A stretch of 64,000 nucleotides of DNA from Nymphaea colorata (GCF_008831285.2 NC_045145.1:12958802-13022801); one strand, 5' to 3'. Shown: positions 1-11,908, numbered from the stretch's first letter. Notes: generated by a model not told the origin, from the sequence alone. Program-made: numbers and translations.

Positions 1-567
1 TGGTCGATAATATTGTGGAAATTAACCCAATAGATGGCTTCATTCAATATTTGTTGATCACTTTTTTGGAACTTTCACTCATCACTTTATTATTATATAC
101 ATTTTACTCAATCTTCAAGAACATATATTGTATCTTTTACTAATTACTCACGTTTTAACAATGTTCTCATACATATCTTTGGGCAGATTCATGGATAGTT
201 GATGTGTTACTGGGTCCACAAAGATCCGATTGGATCTCCATTATCTTTTCGTTTAAGAAGTGTTCTTATAATTTAGTGGCATGTGTTAATTATGTGGGTT
301 AGGTATCTATCGAAATCACGATATAAATAAGAAAATCTTAAATAGTAGTATGATAAGATAGACCTGCTAAAAACACGTCCTAATCAAAGTTAGATCATAA
401 TTTAGATCTAAATAAATCTCCATGTTCTATCTGGCTTAGCCGCAGCTCCTACAACAGTGGTCACCATCTAAGTTCCACATGCCTGTCCCCATGCAAAGCG
501 GATCCAAGTGCACCTAATGGGCTCAAAAGGAGGTACATCCTTGACGCAGGGTGGTTTTATTGCTGCA
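1..567. other. intergenic, no gene recognised
   Basis: AT-rich sequence with no open frame or motif I can assign. Short open frames near the right end have biased composition from the adjacent GC-rich repeat and do not look like protein-coding sequence. Confidence 0.6.
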
Positions 568-928
568 GTGGAGCTAAGGGGGGCTCACATGCAGACCTGG
601 GCATCGGGCCGGCCTGGCCAGCCCAACCCAGTAAGAACCAGACCCAAGTCAGCCCGTTGTCTGAAACTCGAGCCTGGGCCTAAGAACCGGGTATGGGCCA
701 ACCTGATGTCTGAAACTCGAGCCCGGGCCTGGGCCAAGCCAGCTCGGTTACAATAAAAAAAATCATTTTTAAAATACAAAAAAAATTGAATATAAAATAT
801 ATATTTAATAATAAAATATATATTAATAATAATAAAAAATATTATTTAAAAGTTATCGAGCCGGGTACAGAGTACCGGCCGACGTGCGGCCCGACGCTCA
901 GGTCGATGTGCATGGGCCCTAGCTCCAC
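568..928. repeat. GC-rich foldback element (MITE-like)
   Basis: GTGGAGCTA at 568-576 is mirrored by TAGCTCCAC at 920-928. Further inside, the left arm (GACCTGGGCATCGGGCCGG) imperfectly matches the reverse complement of the right arm near 880-905. The core at about 770-850 is very AT-rich. No clear target-site duplication is seen, so the exact ends and class are uncertain. Confidence 0.5.
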
Positions 929-940
929 CTCATTTTTTTT

Positions 941-1072
941 TAAGTGTACATGTGAATTTTAAAAAGTTTTACTTGTTTTATATGCAAATTTTGAAAATTG
1001 ATATTTTGGCCCGTGTCAAAAACTTTAAATCGCCTTCTTTATGAAAAATTTTTAGCTCTGCCCCTGAGTTGG
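941..1072. repeat. dispersed repeat copy 1 (pair with 11240-11376)
   Basis: This block shares an ordered series of motifs with 11240-11376: GTGAATT, CACTTGTTTTATAT or similar, an A/T-rich middle, CATGTCAAAA or GTGTCAAAA, then TTTTTAGCTCTGCCC versus TTTCTGGCTCCGCCC. It looks like the tail of a dispersed mobile element. Class unknown. Confidence 0.5.
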
Positions 1073-1672
1073 AACATAGGGAAGCCGAAAAATTTTGGCT
1101 GAAGGGTACTTGAGTCTCCAACCCGAGTCTGGTGTGGGTACCGAATGTAGCTGGTCCTAGGTCTAGCTTGATCACAGTAGAATTTTTGAAAGGCTGGTGT
1201 GGACTGCTGCACGTAGATCTGTGATTGGATTTGAGTTTTTCTTTGATCCCAAGGTCGATAATATCATTAGATCGAGCATGACATGTTATTAGTTTTGAGT
1301 AGACTTAGCTAGTTAGTCTAATAAGTGCATGCATTTGGAAGATGATTAATTCAATAAACCAAGAAAAATTTACCAAAATGATGTCTATATATGAACTTTA
1401 TTTAATTTGCATCGTTATAAGTCTCAACCAAAATAATATCCCCATGCATGCAACCAAAAAAGTGCTAGCTAGTTGATTTACTTCAGCTGTGTATGAAACT
1501 GTTGTATGTATTCTTTTTGCGAAGTTATATAGCCTTTGCTGCTTGTATGCTTTCTGTCTGTACCTTAATTGTGTTAGACATATGATGGGAGAGCTAGGAC
1601 AGCATTTTCCTTTAGTGGAAGCTAAGATTGAAAGGTGCTACATTGTAGAGGTTGAGGAAAACTTCCCCAGCT
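1073..1672. other. intergenic, no gene recognised
   Basis: AT-rich DNA. A 64-residue open frame at 1489-1683 has no recognisable domain and runs into the neighbouring MITE. Confidence 0.6.
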
Positions 1673-1680
1673 CTTGCAGA

Positions 1681-2175
1681 TAGGGTTGTTCATGAGCGAG
1701 TTCGAGCCGAGTTGAGCCAGCTCGAACTTGGTTCGCGTGTCTTGAAAGAAACTCGAGCTCGGATCAAACTCAACTCAAGTTCGATTTCATTAGCTCGACT
1801 CGAGTTTTTAAAACTCGAACTGTTCGAGCTCGAATAAGCTCAAGCCGAAGATTGGCTTGAGCCGAGCCAAACATTTCATTATTATTATTATTATTATTTG
1901 AAAGGAAAAGGTGACATATAGACTTGAACGTGAAAACTCCCGCATCTCGTGTATATCCATTTGAGCAATCTACCTTTTTTGATAATTTTATGAGACATAT
2001 TTTTTACCTTTCCTTTCTCGAGCTTAACTGAGCCGAGCTCACTTAACTCGAGCTCGACTCGTTTAAGTTGTCGAGTTCATTTTTTAACTCAAACTCGACT
2101 CATTTAAAAAAGGAGTCGAGTTTGAGTCAAGTTTATCATAGAGTTTGAGGTAGCTTGACTCATTGAACAGCCTTA
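1681..2175. mobile_element. hAT-type non-autonomous element (MITE) with near-perfect 8-bp TSD
   Basis: The left end begins TAGGGTTGTTCATGAGC and the right end, read in reverse, begins TAAGGCTGTTCAATGAG, giving terminal inverted repeats. Flanking 8-mers are CTTGCAGA (1673-1680) and CTTGTAGA (2176-2183), an 8-bp duplication with one mismatch. An 8-bp TSD with TAGGG-type ends is the hallmark of hAT superfamily elements. The interior is rich in GAGCTCGAG/CTCGACTC words and has no transposase, so it is non-autonomous. Related copies lie at 11909-12370 and 27737-28180. Confidence 0.8.
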
Positions 2176-2183
2176 CTTGTAGA

Positions 2184-5040
2184 TCTGAATTAACTCTCCG
2201 AAGCTATAAACAGCCCTACAAGTTTTTTTTTTTTTTTTTCTTTCATTTTCATAGGGACTTCTTAGAATGTTTGTTTACTTATTCATACTGGTTGCCCTTA
2301 AGAAACAAACTTTTCTGAAATAGTGCCCCTCAGCCAAAATTTTTTTGATGTACCACTGGATCCGTCTCAACTTCTCAGAGACGGCGCAGCCCGCATGGTT
2401 TTGTCCTTTTGGCAGGGTAGTCGGTGCCCTAAGTACCGTGAACGGCACGACTCGTGGCCGAAAAGCACAAGTTGGTTCACCTAACAACAAAAATAACAGA
2501 ACCCATGTGGGTGCAGCAGCTATGTGCGCTTAACTTTTAAAAAGTGAGGAAAACTAGATGCTTAATATGGGGAATCGACATTACAATACATAAAAGAGAT
2601 TCCTAACAAGGACATCACTTTCAATTGTCTTTTGGGAGATCTGCAATTTTAACTTTCAAATCTAAGTGGTGCAGTGAAACAGAAGAACTCTGCATGAATG
2701 AATACTCCAGGTAAAGGTGTCTTTGCGCATTCAGTGACAAACAGAAAAACCAAAACGAAGATAAAACGAAAACGAAAGCAAGCATTGCATTCTAGATAAC
2801 GATAAAACTTTCAAATTTCCAACTCATCCTGCTTATCCAGATAAATGAGCATTCATGAACATTTCACATCACGATTCTCAAACTTATCCCACTTTTCCGC
2901 AGGGAAATCATGGGTCAATCAAACAACATCTAGATAAAGCAGGATGAATATTGCCAAAGTGTTGGTATCAAACACGATATGTTTGCCGCACTATTTACTT
3001 GGCATTTCACTGAATGGTGATGTGACATTTGCCTTTAGACAAAAAGAGAAAAGGCTAGCAACCACATCTTATATCTGCCTCTAACACCCGCCTCATAGTA
3101 TTAAATAATATTTTTGAATGAATATGATGAAACCCACCACCCGGATGAAAAAACCTTTTACCTCTTTCTTCTTGTTTTTGGGGTCTACAGTCACGTCGAG
3201 ACCTAGGTAGTCTCATAGTATAACTTTCAACTCGAGTATGACACTATTTGCTGTCTAAAAAAGTGGGTTGAAAATGCGTTGTCAGCGCACCGCTCAAACT
3301 GACCAGCTATGCTATGCTAGGCCAAGTGGCTAATAAATTACATCTTGATTGTTTGGTTTGGCAGGATTCCATAATCATAAAATTCATGGCTTTAATCATT
3401 AAAATTGGTTTTCCAAGTCCACCTTATGAACTAAAAAGCGATTCCCCGAAAGGACATGGTGCATCTATGCGATTATTCCATTCTTTTTCTAGATAAGAAA
3501 CAGTTCATCTTTCTGGAGCGAGCGATAACGAGTGCAGTCTTTTCTCTTTTGGTTATATGCAGCATCAAGACACAGTCCCCACATCAGATCTTCTCCAATT
3601 TTTCTCACTTTTATCCAAGTGAAGATCACAATGCCCATGTACAATTCAGGAAAGGCCAAAGTAAAAAGTGATCAGATTGCAATATACCAGTTGGAATATG
3701 TGCTGACACCAGTGGCTGAATGGCAACTGAGTCAGATGATCATGAGAGATGCCAGGAGATGTCCCAATTATCACTTCATATATATCTTTTGGCCTCATAT
3801 GAATAAACTTTAATTGGAAAACTTATGTAGCTAGGTTGATTCAAGTAGAGCCTAGATGCCCATTAAAAGGGACCTACATTCCAGATGTTGGTGTTTATTG
3901 GACAAGCAAATTAACCTGGATCCAGTACGGATCCAACCATATCAAGGTAGTTGGTTGGATATGGATCTAGACATATCAAGCTACATAAGTACATTCCCAT
4001 GTCATATTTTTCTCGGCCTTTTGCCTTTCTTACTTCTTACTAAATTGGATTCACCAACAATGGATCGATGAATCAGATACTGGACCCGGCCCAGATGCTT
4101 CCATGTGGGTTTCATCTTCTAATTAAACCCAACAGAATCCCGACCTGAATCAGATATGTTTGTTTATTTGTGGGTCTGGGTGCGGACTCATGGGTTCGAT
4201 GCCCGACCATTAGTATCCCTAATTAGCCAGTTGTATGAGAATAAACTTAATTAAGCACAACCAACTTTGAACAATTGAGTATTGAATCCCAGTTTAATCT
4301 GGTCCAGTCATGGCCCCCAAAAGGAAAAAGAGGAAAAGGAGAAAAAATACCAACTTGTTAGAGATAGAGAAAGAGTCCTATGCATATATATATTTGGTCC
4401 CCAAAAGGTTTAAGAGAATAGAATTGATCCAACATGGACCATCCACTCAAGTCCTTCCAGCTGGTGTTATTAAAATCGGTTTGTGAACCCAATCAGCGAG
4501 ACGGCTGGCTTCGTGAATCGGTTCTCGATCGGTTCAAAGTATTTGAAAAGTCTTTTTATAAGAAATAAATGAAAAATCGCATAAAACTAATATAAAAATA
4601 AAAAAATAAGCTATATTTTAAAAAAGTAGTTAATATCTAACATGTGAGACTCTTGAATCGGCTATCGAATCGAATTAGATTGATTCGGACAACTCTTCAC
4701 TTCCAACATCCACCAAGTGATCCTGACCAAACCAAGCCCAGTTTGGTCCTTACCTGGTTGGGTCCGCACAGGCCCACAATGAATTTGAGCATTTCTGTCA
4801 TTTTCCCTTGACATTCTGCAGCCATCAACTTATCTGCTTTCGAGAGATTGAGACACCTTACCCAAAGTTGGAGCTTTTTGGATTTCCCACATAGATCTCC
4901 AATGAAAACAATAAACATTGGATGACTCCCAAGTGTTAACAATCCTCCCCTTTTTGACTTGCCCTCCAGACATCCACTTCTCCTTGTCAACCTTCCATTG
5001 TTACAAAAATTTTCAGAACCAAACATCTGTGATTCCATTT
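2184..5040. other. long intergenic region, no gene recognised
   Basis: Short open frames occur (for example 3314-3496, 3532-3813, 3856-4071) but none has a known domain, a convincing start context or splice-linked extension. The part nearest 5040 is the upstream region of the carboxylesterase gene. Confidence 0.55.
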
Positions 5041-5044
5041 CCAC

Positions 5045-5051
5045 TATAAAT
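5045..5051 (+). promoter_or_regulatory. TATA box of the carboxylesterase gene
   Basis: TATAAAT lies about 110 bp upstream of the ATG. Transcription would be expected to start roughly 25-35 bp downstream, which leaves a short A-rich leader of about 80 nt. The placement is an inference from motif and distance. Confidence 0.6.
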
Positions 5052-5158
5052 GCCCTTCCCATCTCACAGCAACAGAGGCATCAGCACCCCAAAAAAAAAA
5101 GATTAAGTAGTGCCCTCAACCCTTTTGAGATCAATTACCAACCACCTGCTTCCCTTTC

Positions 5159-6136
5159 ATGGCTCCTAAACAAGTGGAGTTGGAGGCAAAGAAGCTCAGG
5201 GTCTACACTGATGGCACAGTTGACAGAGCTCCCCAGCCGGTCGCCAATGCTTCTCCGACCACCGTCGACGGCGTGGCCAGCAAAGACGTCGTCATCAACC
5301 TGAAGAACGGCGTCACCGGGAGACTGTACAAACCACAAGTCTGTGATACGCTGACATCCACCAAGCTGCCTCTGCTGTTTTACTACCATGGTGGTGGGTT
5401 CTGCACCGGCTCCTGCTCCCAAGTCCAGACCCACAATTTCCTCCACTCCCTCTGCCTGAAAACTCGGACCCTCGTCATCGCCGTGGACTACCGGCTGTCG
5501 CCGGAGCACCGCCTCCCGGCGCAGTACGACGACTGCATGGACGCGCTGTACTGGGCCGCCAAGGGCGGGGATGGCGACTGGGTGGCGAAGTACGGCAACC
5601 TGGCCGAGTGCTTCCTATACGGGGAGAGCTCGGGCGGGACGATCGCGCACCACGTCGGGGTCAGGGTCGCCGGCATGAGCGCCGAGGCGAGGCCGCCACG
5701 GCTGGCCGTGAGAGGGCTGGTTCTGGTGCAGCCCTTCTTCGGCAGCGCCGAGAGGACGGCCCATGAAGAGAGCTACGCGAGGCAAGGGAGCCAGCAGGAG
5801 CTTCTGGCCAGGTGGTACGACTTGTTTTGGAAGCTCAGCCTTCCCCAGGGCGCTGACAAGAGCAGCCCCTATTGCAACCCCAAGGCTCACCTCTCGAGCC
5901 TACCGAGCCCAGTCAACGGCCCGCCGGTGCTCGTTACCCTGGCCGGGCTGGACCTGCTGCTGGACAGGGGCTTGTGGTACGCCGAGCTGGCACGGACCCA
6001 CATGAAGTCCAAGGTGGAGGTGATGGTGGAGGAAGGGCAAGATCACAATTACCACGTGAACCAACCTACGTCTATTCAAAAGAATCGCCTCCTCACTAGG
6101 ATCTCTCAGTTCATCAACTCACAAAGCTCGCGTTGA
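5159..6136 (+). CDS. plant carboxylesterase, GID1/HSL-like alpha/beta hydrolase
   Basis: Single-exon 325-residue protein, about the usual length for plant class I carboxylesterases (CXE family, hormone-sensitive-lipase type). The oxyanion-hole motif HGGGF is at residues 77-81. The nucleophile elbow GESSGG is at 155-160 with Ser157. The likely catalytic Asp265 sits in AGLDLLLD and the likely catalytic His296 in GQDHNY, so the triad is complete. DYRLSPEH at 110-117 is the conserved strand/turn of this family. These enzymes hydrolyse short-chain esters of plant metabolites. GID1 gibberellin receptors share the fold but have lost the catalytic His, so this copy looks enzymatic rather than a receptor. 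The substrate cannot be told. No signal peptide is seen, so it is probably cytosolic. The ATG is the first in frame after the TATA box. The ORF is much more GC-rich than its surroundings. Confidence 0.93.
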   Translation: MAPKQVELEAKKLRVYTDGTVDRAPQPVANASPTTVDGVASKDVVINLKNGVTGRLYKPQVCDTLTSTKLPLLFYYHGGGFCTGSCSQVQTHNFLHSLCLKTRTLVIAVDYRLSPEHRLPAQYDDCMDALYWAAKGGDGDWVAKYGNLAECFLYGESSGGTIAHHVGVRVAGMSAEARPPRLAVRGLVLVQPFFGSAERTAHEESYARQGSQQELLARWYDLFWKLSLPQGADKSSPYCNPKAHLSSLPSPVNGPPVLVTLAGLDLLLDRGLWYAELARTHMKSKVEVMVEEGQDHNYHVNQPTSIQKNRLLTRISQFINSQSSR

Positions 6137-6488
6137 TGATGATGATCTCAAAAAATTAAAACTGCATGAAATAATGAAACCGGTCTTCCGTGTCGAGTCA
6201 ATGTGCTGGAGTTGAAGAGACTGTGAGCCTACATTTTGGTGAGAAATAAGTGCATTTGAATGAAGAGAGAGAGAGAGAGAATTTGTTTGCATTTTCATTC
6301 GAGTAATCTTGGGCGTTTGCTGTCAAGTAAATTGAGTTTGTTTGATTTTTAAGTTCTTCTTCTCCTATCTCGTTGATTTTTGACAGAAGAAATTGTGTCT
6401 GGACCAAAAGACTTTTGTTGCTCACTCAGTAACATAAAATCCGAAGTTAATACCCTCATTTCACCGAGAAGGTGGAAGTGCTTAGGTA
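6137..6488. other. 3' flank of the carboxylesterase gene
   Basis: The stop codon is followed by AT-rich DNA with several AATAAT/AAATAA-like words that could serve polyadenylation, and a short GA microsatellite at about 6264-6280. No separate gene is seen. Confidence 0.5.
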
Positions 6489-6638
6489 GTTGTTTGACAA
6501 TAGGGCTCGTAACAAATTGTTTTGTGAATTTGCTTTAAAAGTTAAGGTAGATTTATGAGATATTGTAACATGAATTTATGTTAATCTTTTGAGATAAATT
6601 CATAAAATAATTTGTTACTATTCTCGTTGCCAAACAAC
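6489..6638. mobile_element. 150-bp foldback MITE
   Basis: The left arm begins GTTGTTTGACAA and continues through TAACAAATTGTTTTGTGAATTT. The reverse complement of the right arm begins GTTGTTTGGCAA and continues through TAACAAATTATTTTATGAATTT. The two arms are nearly identical for about 45 bp, so a single strand would fold into a long hairpin. No coding capacity. No clear TSD, so the superfamily is unassigned. Confidence 0.75.
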
Positions 6639-8204
6639 GACAATCGACCAAGGAGTGACACAACCATCTTTCTCTCAGTAGATGTCAAGATTGATATCAA
6701 AGGTCATAATCAAGCCGTCTTATCGAGGCCGAACCGAAACGATTTAGTCTAACTTTTGGTTTTAGTATGTCTCTTTCGTCAGGTACCGGTACTATTTTTA
6801 TCAGCCGAGTGAAAGGCCCAAAGTTACTTACTTAATAAAAATAATTAACATAAAAATTTGTATGCTTTAATTTTATATAATTTCGAGCAAGAAATAAGAG
6901 TATTTCATGTCTGAGAAAAAGCTTATACTGTTTCCCCGGTATTTCATATTGTACTTTAACTTGTGTGTCCCCTCTTTTAAAACACATACAGGTCAAAAGG
7001 AAGACGGATCACCAACACTTTTTAATCTCACATAATCCGTTGATGGGTCTCATAATTTTTAATTTTCCTCAAGCAGACCTCATTCATTTTTTTGGTTGAC
7101 AACTGCCAAATAAATGTCCTAAACTGTGACAAGCAATTGGAGCACATAAAATTTATAGTTTTCACGTTTATCTTTTCAAGTCGCTTTTTTCTTTTGGCTT
7201 TTATGCAAAAGAAAAGGTATCACTGTCATTTCCTCCTCCTTTATTGATATCTTAGTGACAAGACAATGACAAAAGCAAGTATCGGATTTCATGAAAGCAA
7301 GTATCGGTTTTTCATGAAAGCAAATATCGGTTTTAGTGTCTTCTATCACATATATTCACTAATGCTGTCACTGGTGGAGATAAATTGGAAGACTTAAAAT
7401 TACAATGTAACAGACTCCAAAATTACATGAGGTGCCAACAACAAACTCGGACTTAATTGTCGATCAATCAAAAAAATCCTAGCTCCACCATTGAATGCTA
7501 TAAATATCGGTATGTTTTCATCTTGTAACTAGACATACAAAAGTTTCAATTACAAATCCATGACTATTATCCTAATTTTGGATTTATTAATGGACGTTTA
7601 ATGTCTTAACTAGAAAATTTTCCTAATTAACTATTTATATAAATTAAGCAAGAAACTGGCCAGAAATTACTAATTGTTCATTAACATGAACATAAATAGC
7701 ACAAATTATGTATTTCTTTTTTGAATAAACCTTAAGGAAGGTTATATTCACATAATTTCTCTATCTTTCTCCCTCTCCCTCCCTCTCCCTCTCTCTCTCT
7801 CTATAGCACAGGGGTGTTGTGTCTTTTGTGTTAAAAGGAGCTAGAATTTTGGTTGAAGGGCCACTAATTCGACAACTTTAATGCTATTAAGGGCAGCTAT
7901 ATATATAAACAATCAAATATATCAAAGCATTAACATAAAAATATACAAACTTTGTGAGCAGCCACCATGTGGCTCTGCCACCGATGGTGGATAAAGTGTT
8001 AGCTGGCTTGACTCCACTAGTATAAATAGTTCATATATTAATAGCCTGTAAATTTTGTTGTTTAATGTTCTTGATTTGAGGTTGTATTTTACACTTATAT
8101 CTGCTTCTTTGGAAGAACTGATACATTTGTATGTCCTTAGCGTATGTATCTTATATGAATATGGAAACGTGAAATTGGTAAACTTATGGCATGTATATTA
8201 TGCA
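6639..8204. other. intergenic AT-rich DNA with short tandem repeats
   Basis: Holds a three-copy imperfect repeat of about 23 bp (AAGCAAGTATCGG core) at 7273-7336 and a CT/CCCTCTCC microsatellite at about 7758-7803. No gene recognised. Confidence 0.6.
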
Positions 8205-8260
8205 TTGAGCGTATCATCCAACGTATGAGTCAAATGAGGGACGTTGGATGATACGCTCAA
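8205..8260. repeat. perfect 20-bp inverted repeat (hairpin)
   Basis: Arms TTGAGCGTATCATCCAACGT (8205-8224) and its exact reverse complement (8241-8260) are separated by a 16-nt spacer. The stem is 20 bp without mismatch. It lies in AT-rich intergenic DNA about 800 bp upstream of the J-protein pseudogene. It is too short to be a typical microRNA precursor and too AT-balanced for a rho-independent-style signal. It may be a small transposon footprint. Confidence 0.8.
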
Positions 8261-9055
8261 AAGAATGAAAGCTTTCTTCTATTTTGTAGTAGACTAAATG
8301 TTCAGGTTTCCAGGATTTACCAATCATGGGATGCAGAGAATGTTTGTGGGCATGAAAAACAAATAATAGCAAGAAGGAGAAAAACAAAATTATTCGATTT
8401 AGAAATCCGAATGGACTTGATTTAAACTGGAACCAAATTGCTTGTTTGATAACGTAAATCTCGTTTCATAAAAAACAATACACGGTTCGGGGCCTTCGGG
8501 CCTCATCAAACACTCCATGCGTGTTTTCGAGACTTCCGTCCTCCCGGCTCGACTCTCTGGCCTTCCGCCGGTTCCCCAAAAGCTCATTTTCTTCTTCACC
8601 CGTGCTCGTCGAAGCAATTCGGCCTGCCCCTTTCCACGATTTGTTGAATTTGGCAAGTGATCGTCATCGAACTAAGGCTTGATTCAAACTGAGAGTGAAG
8701 TTCACGGGGGTTTGCCGGATTGGGGTTTCATTGGACTCACAGAACGGAATTTCGATCAGTTTTGGGGTTTTAGATCGTCCCCGAGTTCTATTTTTTGGAA
8801 ATTCATTTCAATTTATTGAATTTTGTTGGTTACTTCTCCTGGGTATCCCCAATTTTTCATGGGCTTCATTGTTTCTGTTCGTGCCGTTGGTGACCTTCTT
8901 TACTTAGAGGAACATGGTGGTTAGATGTGTCCAGTGAATTTTGGTTTCTGATCTCGGTACCGAAATTAGGGGGTTAATTTTGTATAGTCGATGCAGAGAT
9001 CGATACCGATAGGGGCGTGAAGGATTTGGTGTGAGGTACTCGGAAGGTTTCATCC
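8261..9055 (+). other. upstream region of the J-protein pseudogene
   Basis: Contains no separate gene that I can support. The segment from about 8690 reads like a leader (T-rich, several short upstream frames) and could be 5' UTR of the gene that became the J-protein pseudogene. The overlapping open frames at 8399-8656 (minus) and 8695-8907 (plus) match nothing I recognise. Confidence 0.4.
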
Positions 9056-10113
9056 ATGGATGGTAATAAGGATGAGGCATTGAGATGCATCAGTATCACG
9101 AAAGAGGCACTCGCTTCTGGCGATGAATCCCGAGCGCTAAAGTTCATTCGAATTGCGTGGCGCCTTGATGGTAATTTGCAGGTTGATGATCTTCTGGCTG
9201 CTTGTGAGAGAAGGAATCGTGATTCTGAAGTTTCTAAGGAAGAAATATCTCAGGGGAAACGAGATTATGAATTAAAAGGGAATTCGAACCGGCAAGAAAA
9301 GAAGGCACGCGCGGGTTCTTCGAATGGTAGATGTGATTTCACCGACGAACATGCTGCATTGATTCGGCAAGTCACGAGGAGCAAGGATTACTATGAAATT
9401 CTTGGCCTTGAGAAGACCTGCTCTGTGGAGGAAGTCTAGAAATCGTACCGGAAATTGTCCCTGAAAGTTCATCCGGATAAGAATAAGGCCCCCGGTGCCG
9501 ACGAGGCATTCAAGATAGTATCGAAAGCTTTCAAGTGCTTGAGTGACGGTGAATCGCGGAGGCAATACGACCAAACAGGTCTGGTTGAAGATTTTCAGTT
9601 TAACCAGCAGCACCATATGAGGAGGAGAAGAAGAAGAGCCAGGAACGACTTATTTGATGAGGATTTAGACCCAGACGAGGTCTTCCGTTCGTTCTTTTTC
9701 AGTTCACAGGCAGAAGTCTTCCACAATGCGCACATTTACAGAGCCAGGCACAGGGTGAGGGAACAAAGAGGGAGTGAAGTCGACAATGGCTTCAATTTCA
9801 TGATGGTCGTGCAAATGTTGCCTATATTCTGCCATATTCGGAACCAAAGTATTCTCTGCAGAAGTCACACGCATATCCGGTCCCCAAAGTTACTGAGAAA
9901 TTCGGGATCGAATTCTTTGTCAAGTCACCGGATTTTGATCAAGATTTCCCACCAGGAAGCCTGTCACGAGCAAATTTAGAGGAACAGATAGTGAGGGAAT
10001 GTAGAAACAGTCTTGCACGTTACTGTCATATTGAATTGCAGAGGCGTCACTGGAGAAGTAACTATCCAACTCCCTATTGTGATAAGTTGCAAAGTTTTGG
10101 AGAAGCTCGGTGA
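9056..10113 (+). pseudogene. DNAJB12/14-like J-domain chaperone pseudogene (plant dnaJ 49 type)
   Basis: The frame starting MDGNKDEALRC carries the N-terminal helices of the DNAJB12-like family, then a J domain with DYYEILGLE, the HPD motif in KVHPDKNK and a Q/K-rich helix III-IV. The frame is interrupted by TAG at 9437-9439, where family members normally carry Arg between helix I and helix II (SVEEV-stop-KSYRKLS). After the [13 protein letters not shown] segment the predicted membrane helix is cut short by a small deletion, and the remaining frame (from about 9832) is shifted by one. That second frame encodes [11 protein letters not shown], then a DUF1977-like domain ([32 protein letters not shown]) and ends at TGA 10111-10113. 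Intact relatives are ER-membrane co-chaperones of Hsp70. With one nonsense codon and one frameshift that also destroys the membrane anchor, this copy is very probably inactive. Confidence 0.85.
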
Positions 10114-11239
10114 AGTGATAATGGTGTTCGTCCTTTTAATTCACGATTGCTCCTTTGTAACATTTGATACCTTTGCTTGTCTTAGTATTCTGTCAGTTAC
10201 TCTGGCTTATATCAGAGGAATAGTTTTTTTTTTTTCTTGTCCATTCTTGTGAATGGATGTCATCATCTTCCACATTTCGTATACACAAGAATTTTCTGCT
10301 GCATGTTTATGGCTTTCTGTAGCTAGTTGGTTTAATAGTTTTACTGCTGTTATTTTGGAGATTGAATCTGAATAAGAAAGTTGAAACCCTGTTTAGGCTT
10401 TCCTGTGCCGTCTCGGAAGCACTGCCACTTCACTTGCCGAAGAATAACTTGGATGGGCTGAGGGGAACGAATGGACTCTTAAGAGTTATAATGGAAATCT
10501 ATTTCTGTCTCTCACAAGCTACCAGTGCTTAACAGACTAAAACAAATAAATGAGTTGCTGGTGCAGTTTTGAACAATGAATATATTTCTCTCACAAAAAA
10601 ATTGTTCTTCGTGTTTCAAAAAGCTGTCTTTTCCTCTATTAAATGGGAGTTTGTTCTCGTTTCCACTGCTCTTAGAGTTCTCCACAAAGTTGGGCATCCA
10701 AATCAGTTTGTGTGAATTTACTTAAATCTTGGCTTAAAAAAAAAAAAAAAACTAAATGCTGGCTGCAAACATCGTCTTTTCAGGAGACATTAGGTAATGA
10801 ATTTCTTGCACAAAGATAAGCAAGCAGTATCTTTGTTCGTTGGTGTTTTCTGTTAGCTAGTCATAACTGATAAGAAGCCAGGTCTATGCATAATACAATA
10901 TAGATGAATAAAGTGTCACAGCAATATATACGAGACATGTTTATTTTTTAATACGTTTGTCCGAATTCATATTGTTCAATGCACTTAAGTTTCTAACTCT
11001 GGTTCTTGCAGACGCTGGGGAAAACTGAGCGGAGAGCTCGATCTTGAGAAGGAGCAGAGTCAACTCATTAATTTTTCTTTGGCTTTCTATTGGGTATTCT
11101 TAGGATTATTAGTGGTTTTCTTCTTGGCTTTTTTTTTTCTTTTTTGCTAAGACTCTCTGCGGTGAAAAAGAATTTGCATGACTTCGACAATTATATCTAA
11201 AATACGTTACGACCAAAATTAGCGTAGCCATTCAATTCA
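10114..11239. other. 3' region of the J-protein pseudogene and intergenic DNA
   Basis: A GT at about 10110 and an AG at about 11010 could mark a 3' intron of the former gene, with the sequence after 11010 as a last exon or UTR. This is tentative. Otherwise no gene. A T-rich tract lies at about 11130. Confidence 0.4.
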
Positions 11240-11376
11240 CTTTTAAAAAATATATATATGTGAATTAAAAAAAATCACTTGTTTTATATAAAAATTTTAA
11301 AAAATAATATTTCTGTCCATGTCAAAATTTAAAAACTTTAATTCGGCTTCTTTTTAAAAAATTTCTGGCTCCGCCC
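11240..11376. repeat. dispersed repeat copy 2 (pair with 941-1072)
   Basis: Matches the block at 941-1072 in the same order and orientation, ending in TTTCTGGCTCCGCCC. Probably a fragment of one mobile-element family. Confidence 0.5.
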
Positions 11377-11908
11377 TACCGTATGTATATACCTTTATTA
11401 TAAAAAAAAAAAATGAACCTACTTAGCATGGTTCAACAAAAATAGCTTTTTGCCAAGTATCCCTAGGTCATCACTTGGTTCGGCATTACTGTCATAACAG
11501 AACTAAAATACTCTCTAGCAAAACAAATTTACGTTCAGTAGTTTGTATTAATCTCTCTACAAACTATACTGAATTTACTTAGTTTCTTTAATGTGACAAT
11601 TTTCTTTTTAAATTCCAGAAAGTTATTTTTGCAAACTTATGAATCCACATTCATTTTCTTGCTCGTGTCAACTTTTATAAGGTGAAGAGGTAATGGTTCA
11701 CTGATTTAACAATTATTTTACCAGAAAATAATATCATATAGTTTTCTATCAATATTGGAAAAGCTTAGGTGTATTTTTAACAATATTAAAACGATTAGTC
11801 ATGATTATGAAAATGTCATAATTTTTTGTTTTTAAAACTTATTATTGATTTTAAAATAAAGTTGAAGGCGAAGGTTGGCTTCCATCACATTGATGGGACG
11901 TTGGGCTC

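Noticed and set aside
4697-5062. 121-codon minus-strand frame before the carboxylesterase
   Set aside because: Overlaps the promoter region of the plus-strand gene, has no domain, and the composition is not coding-like.
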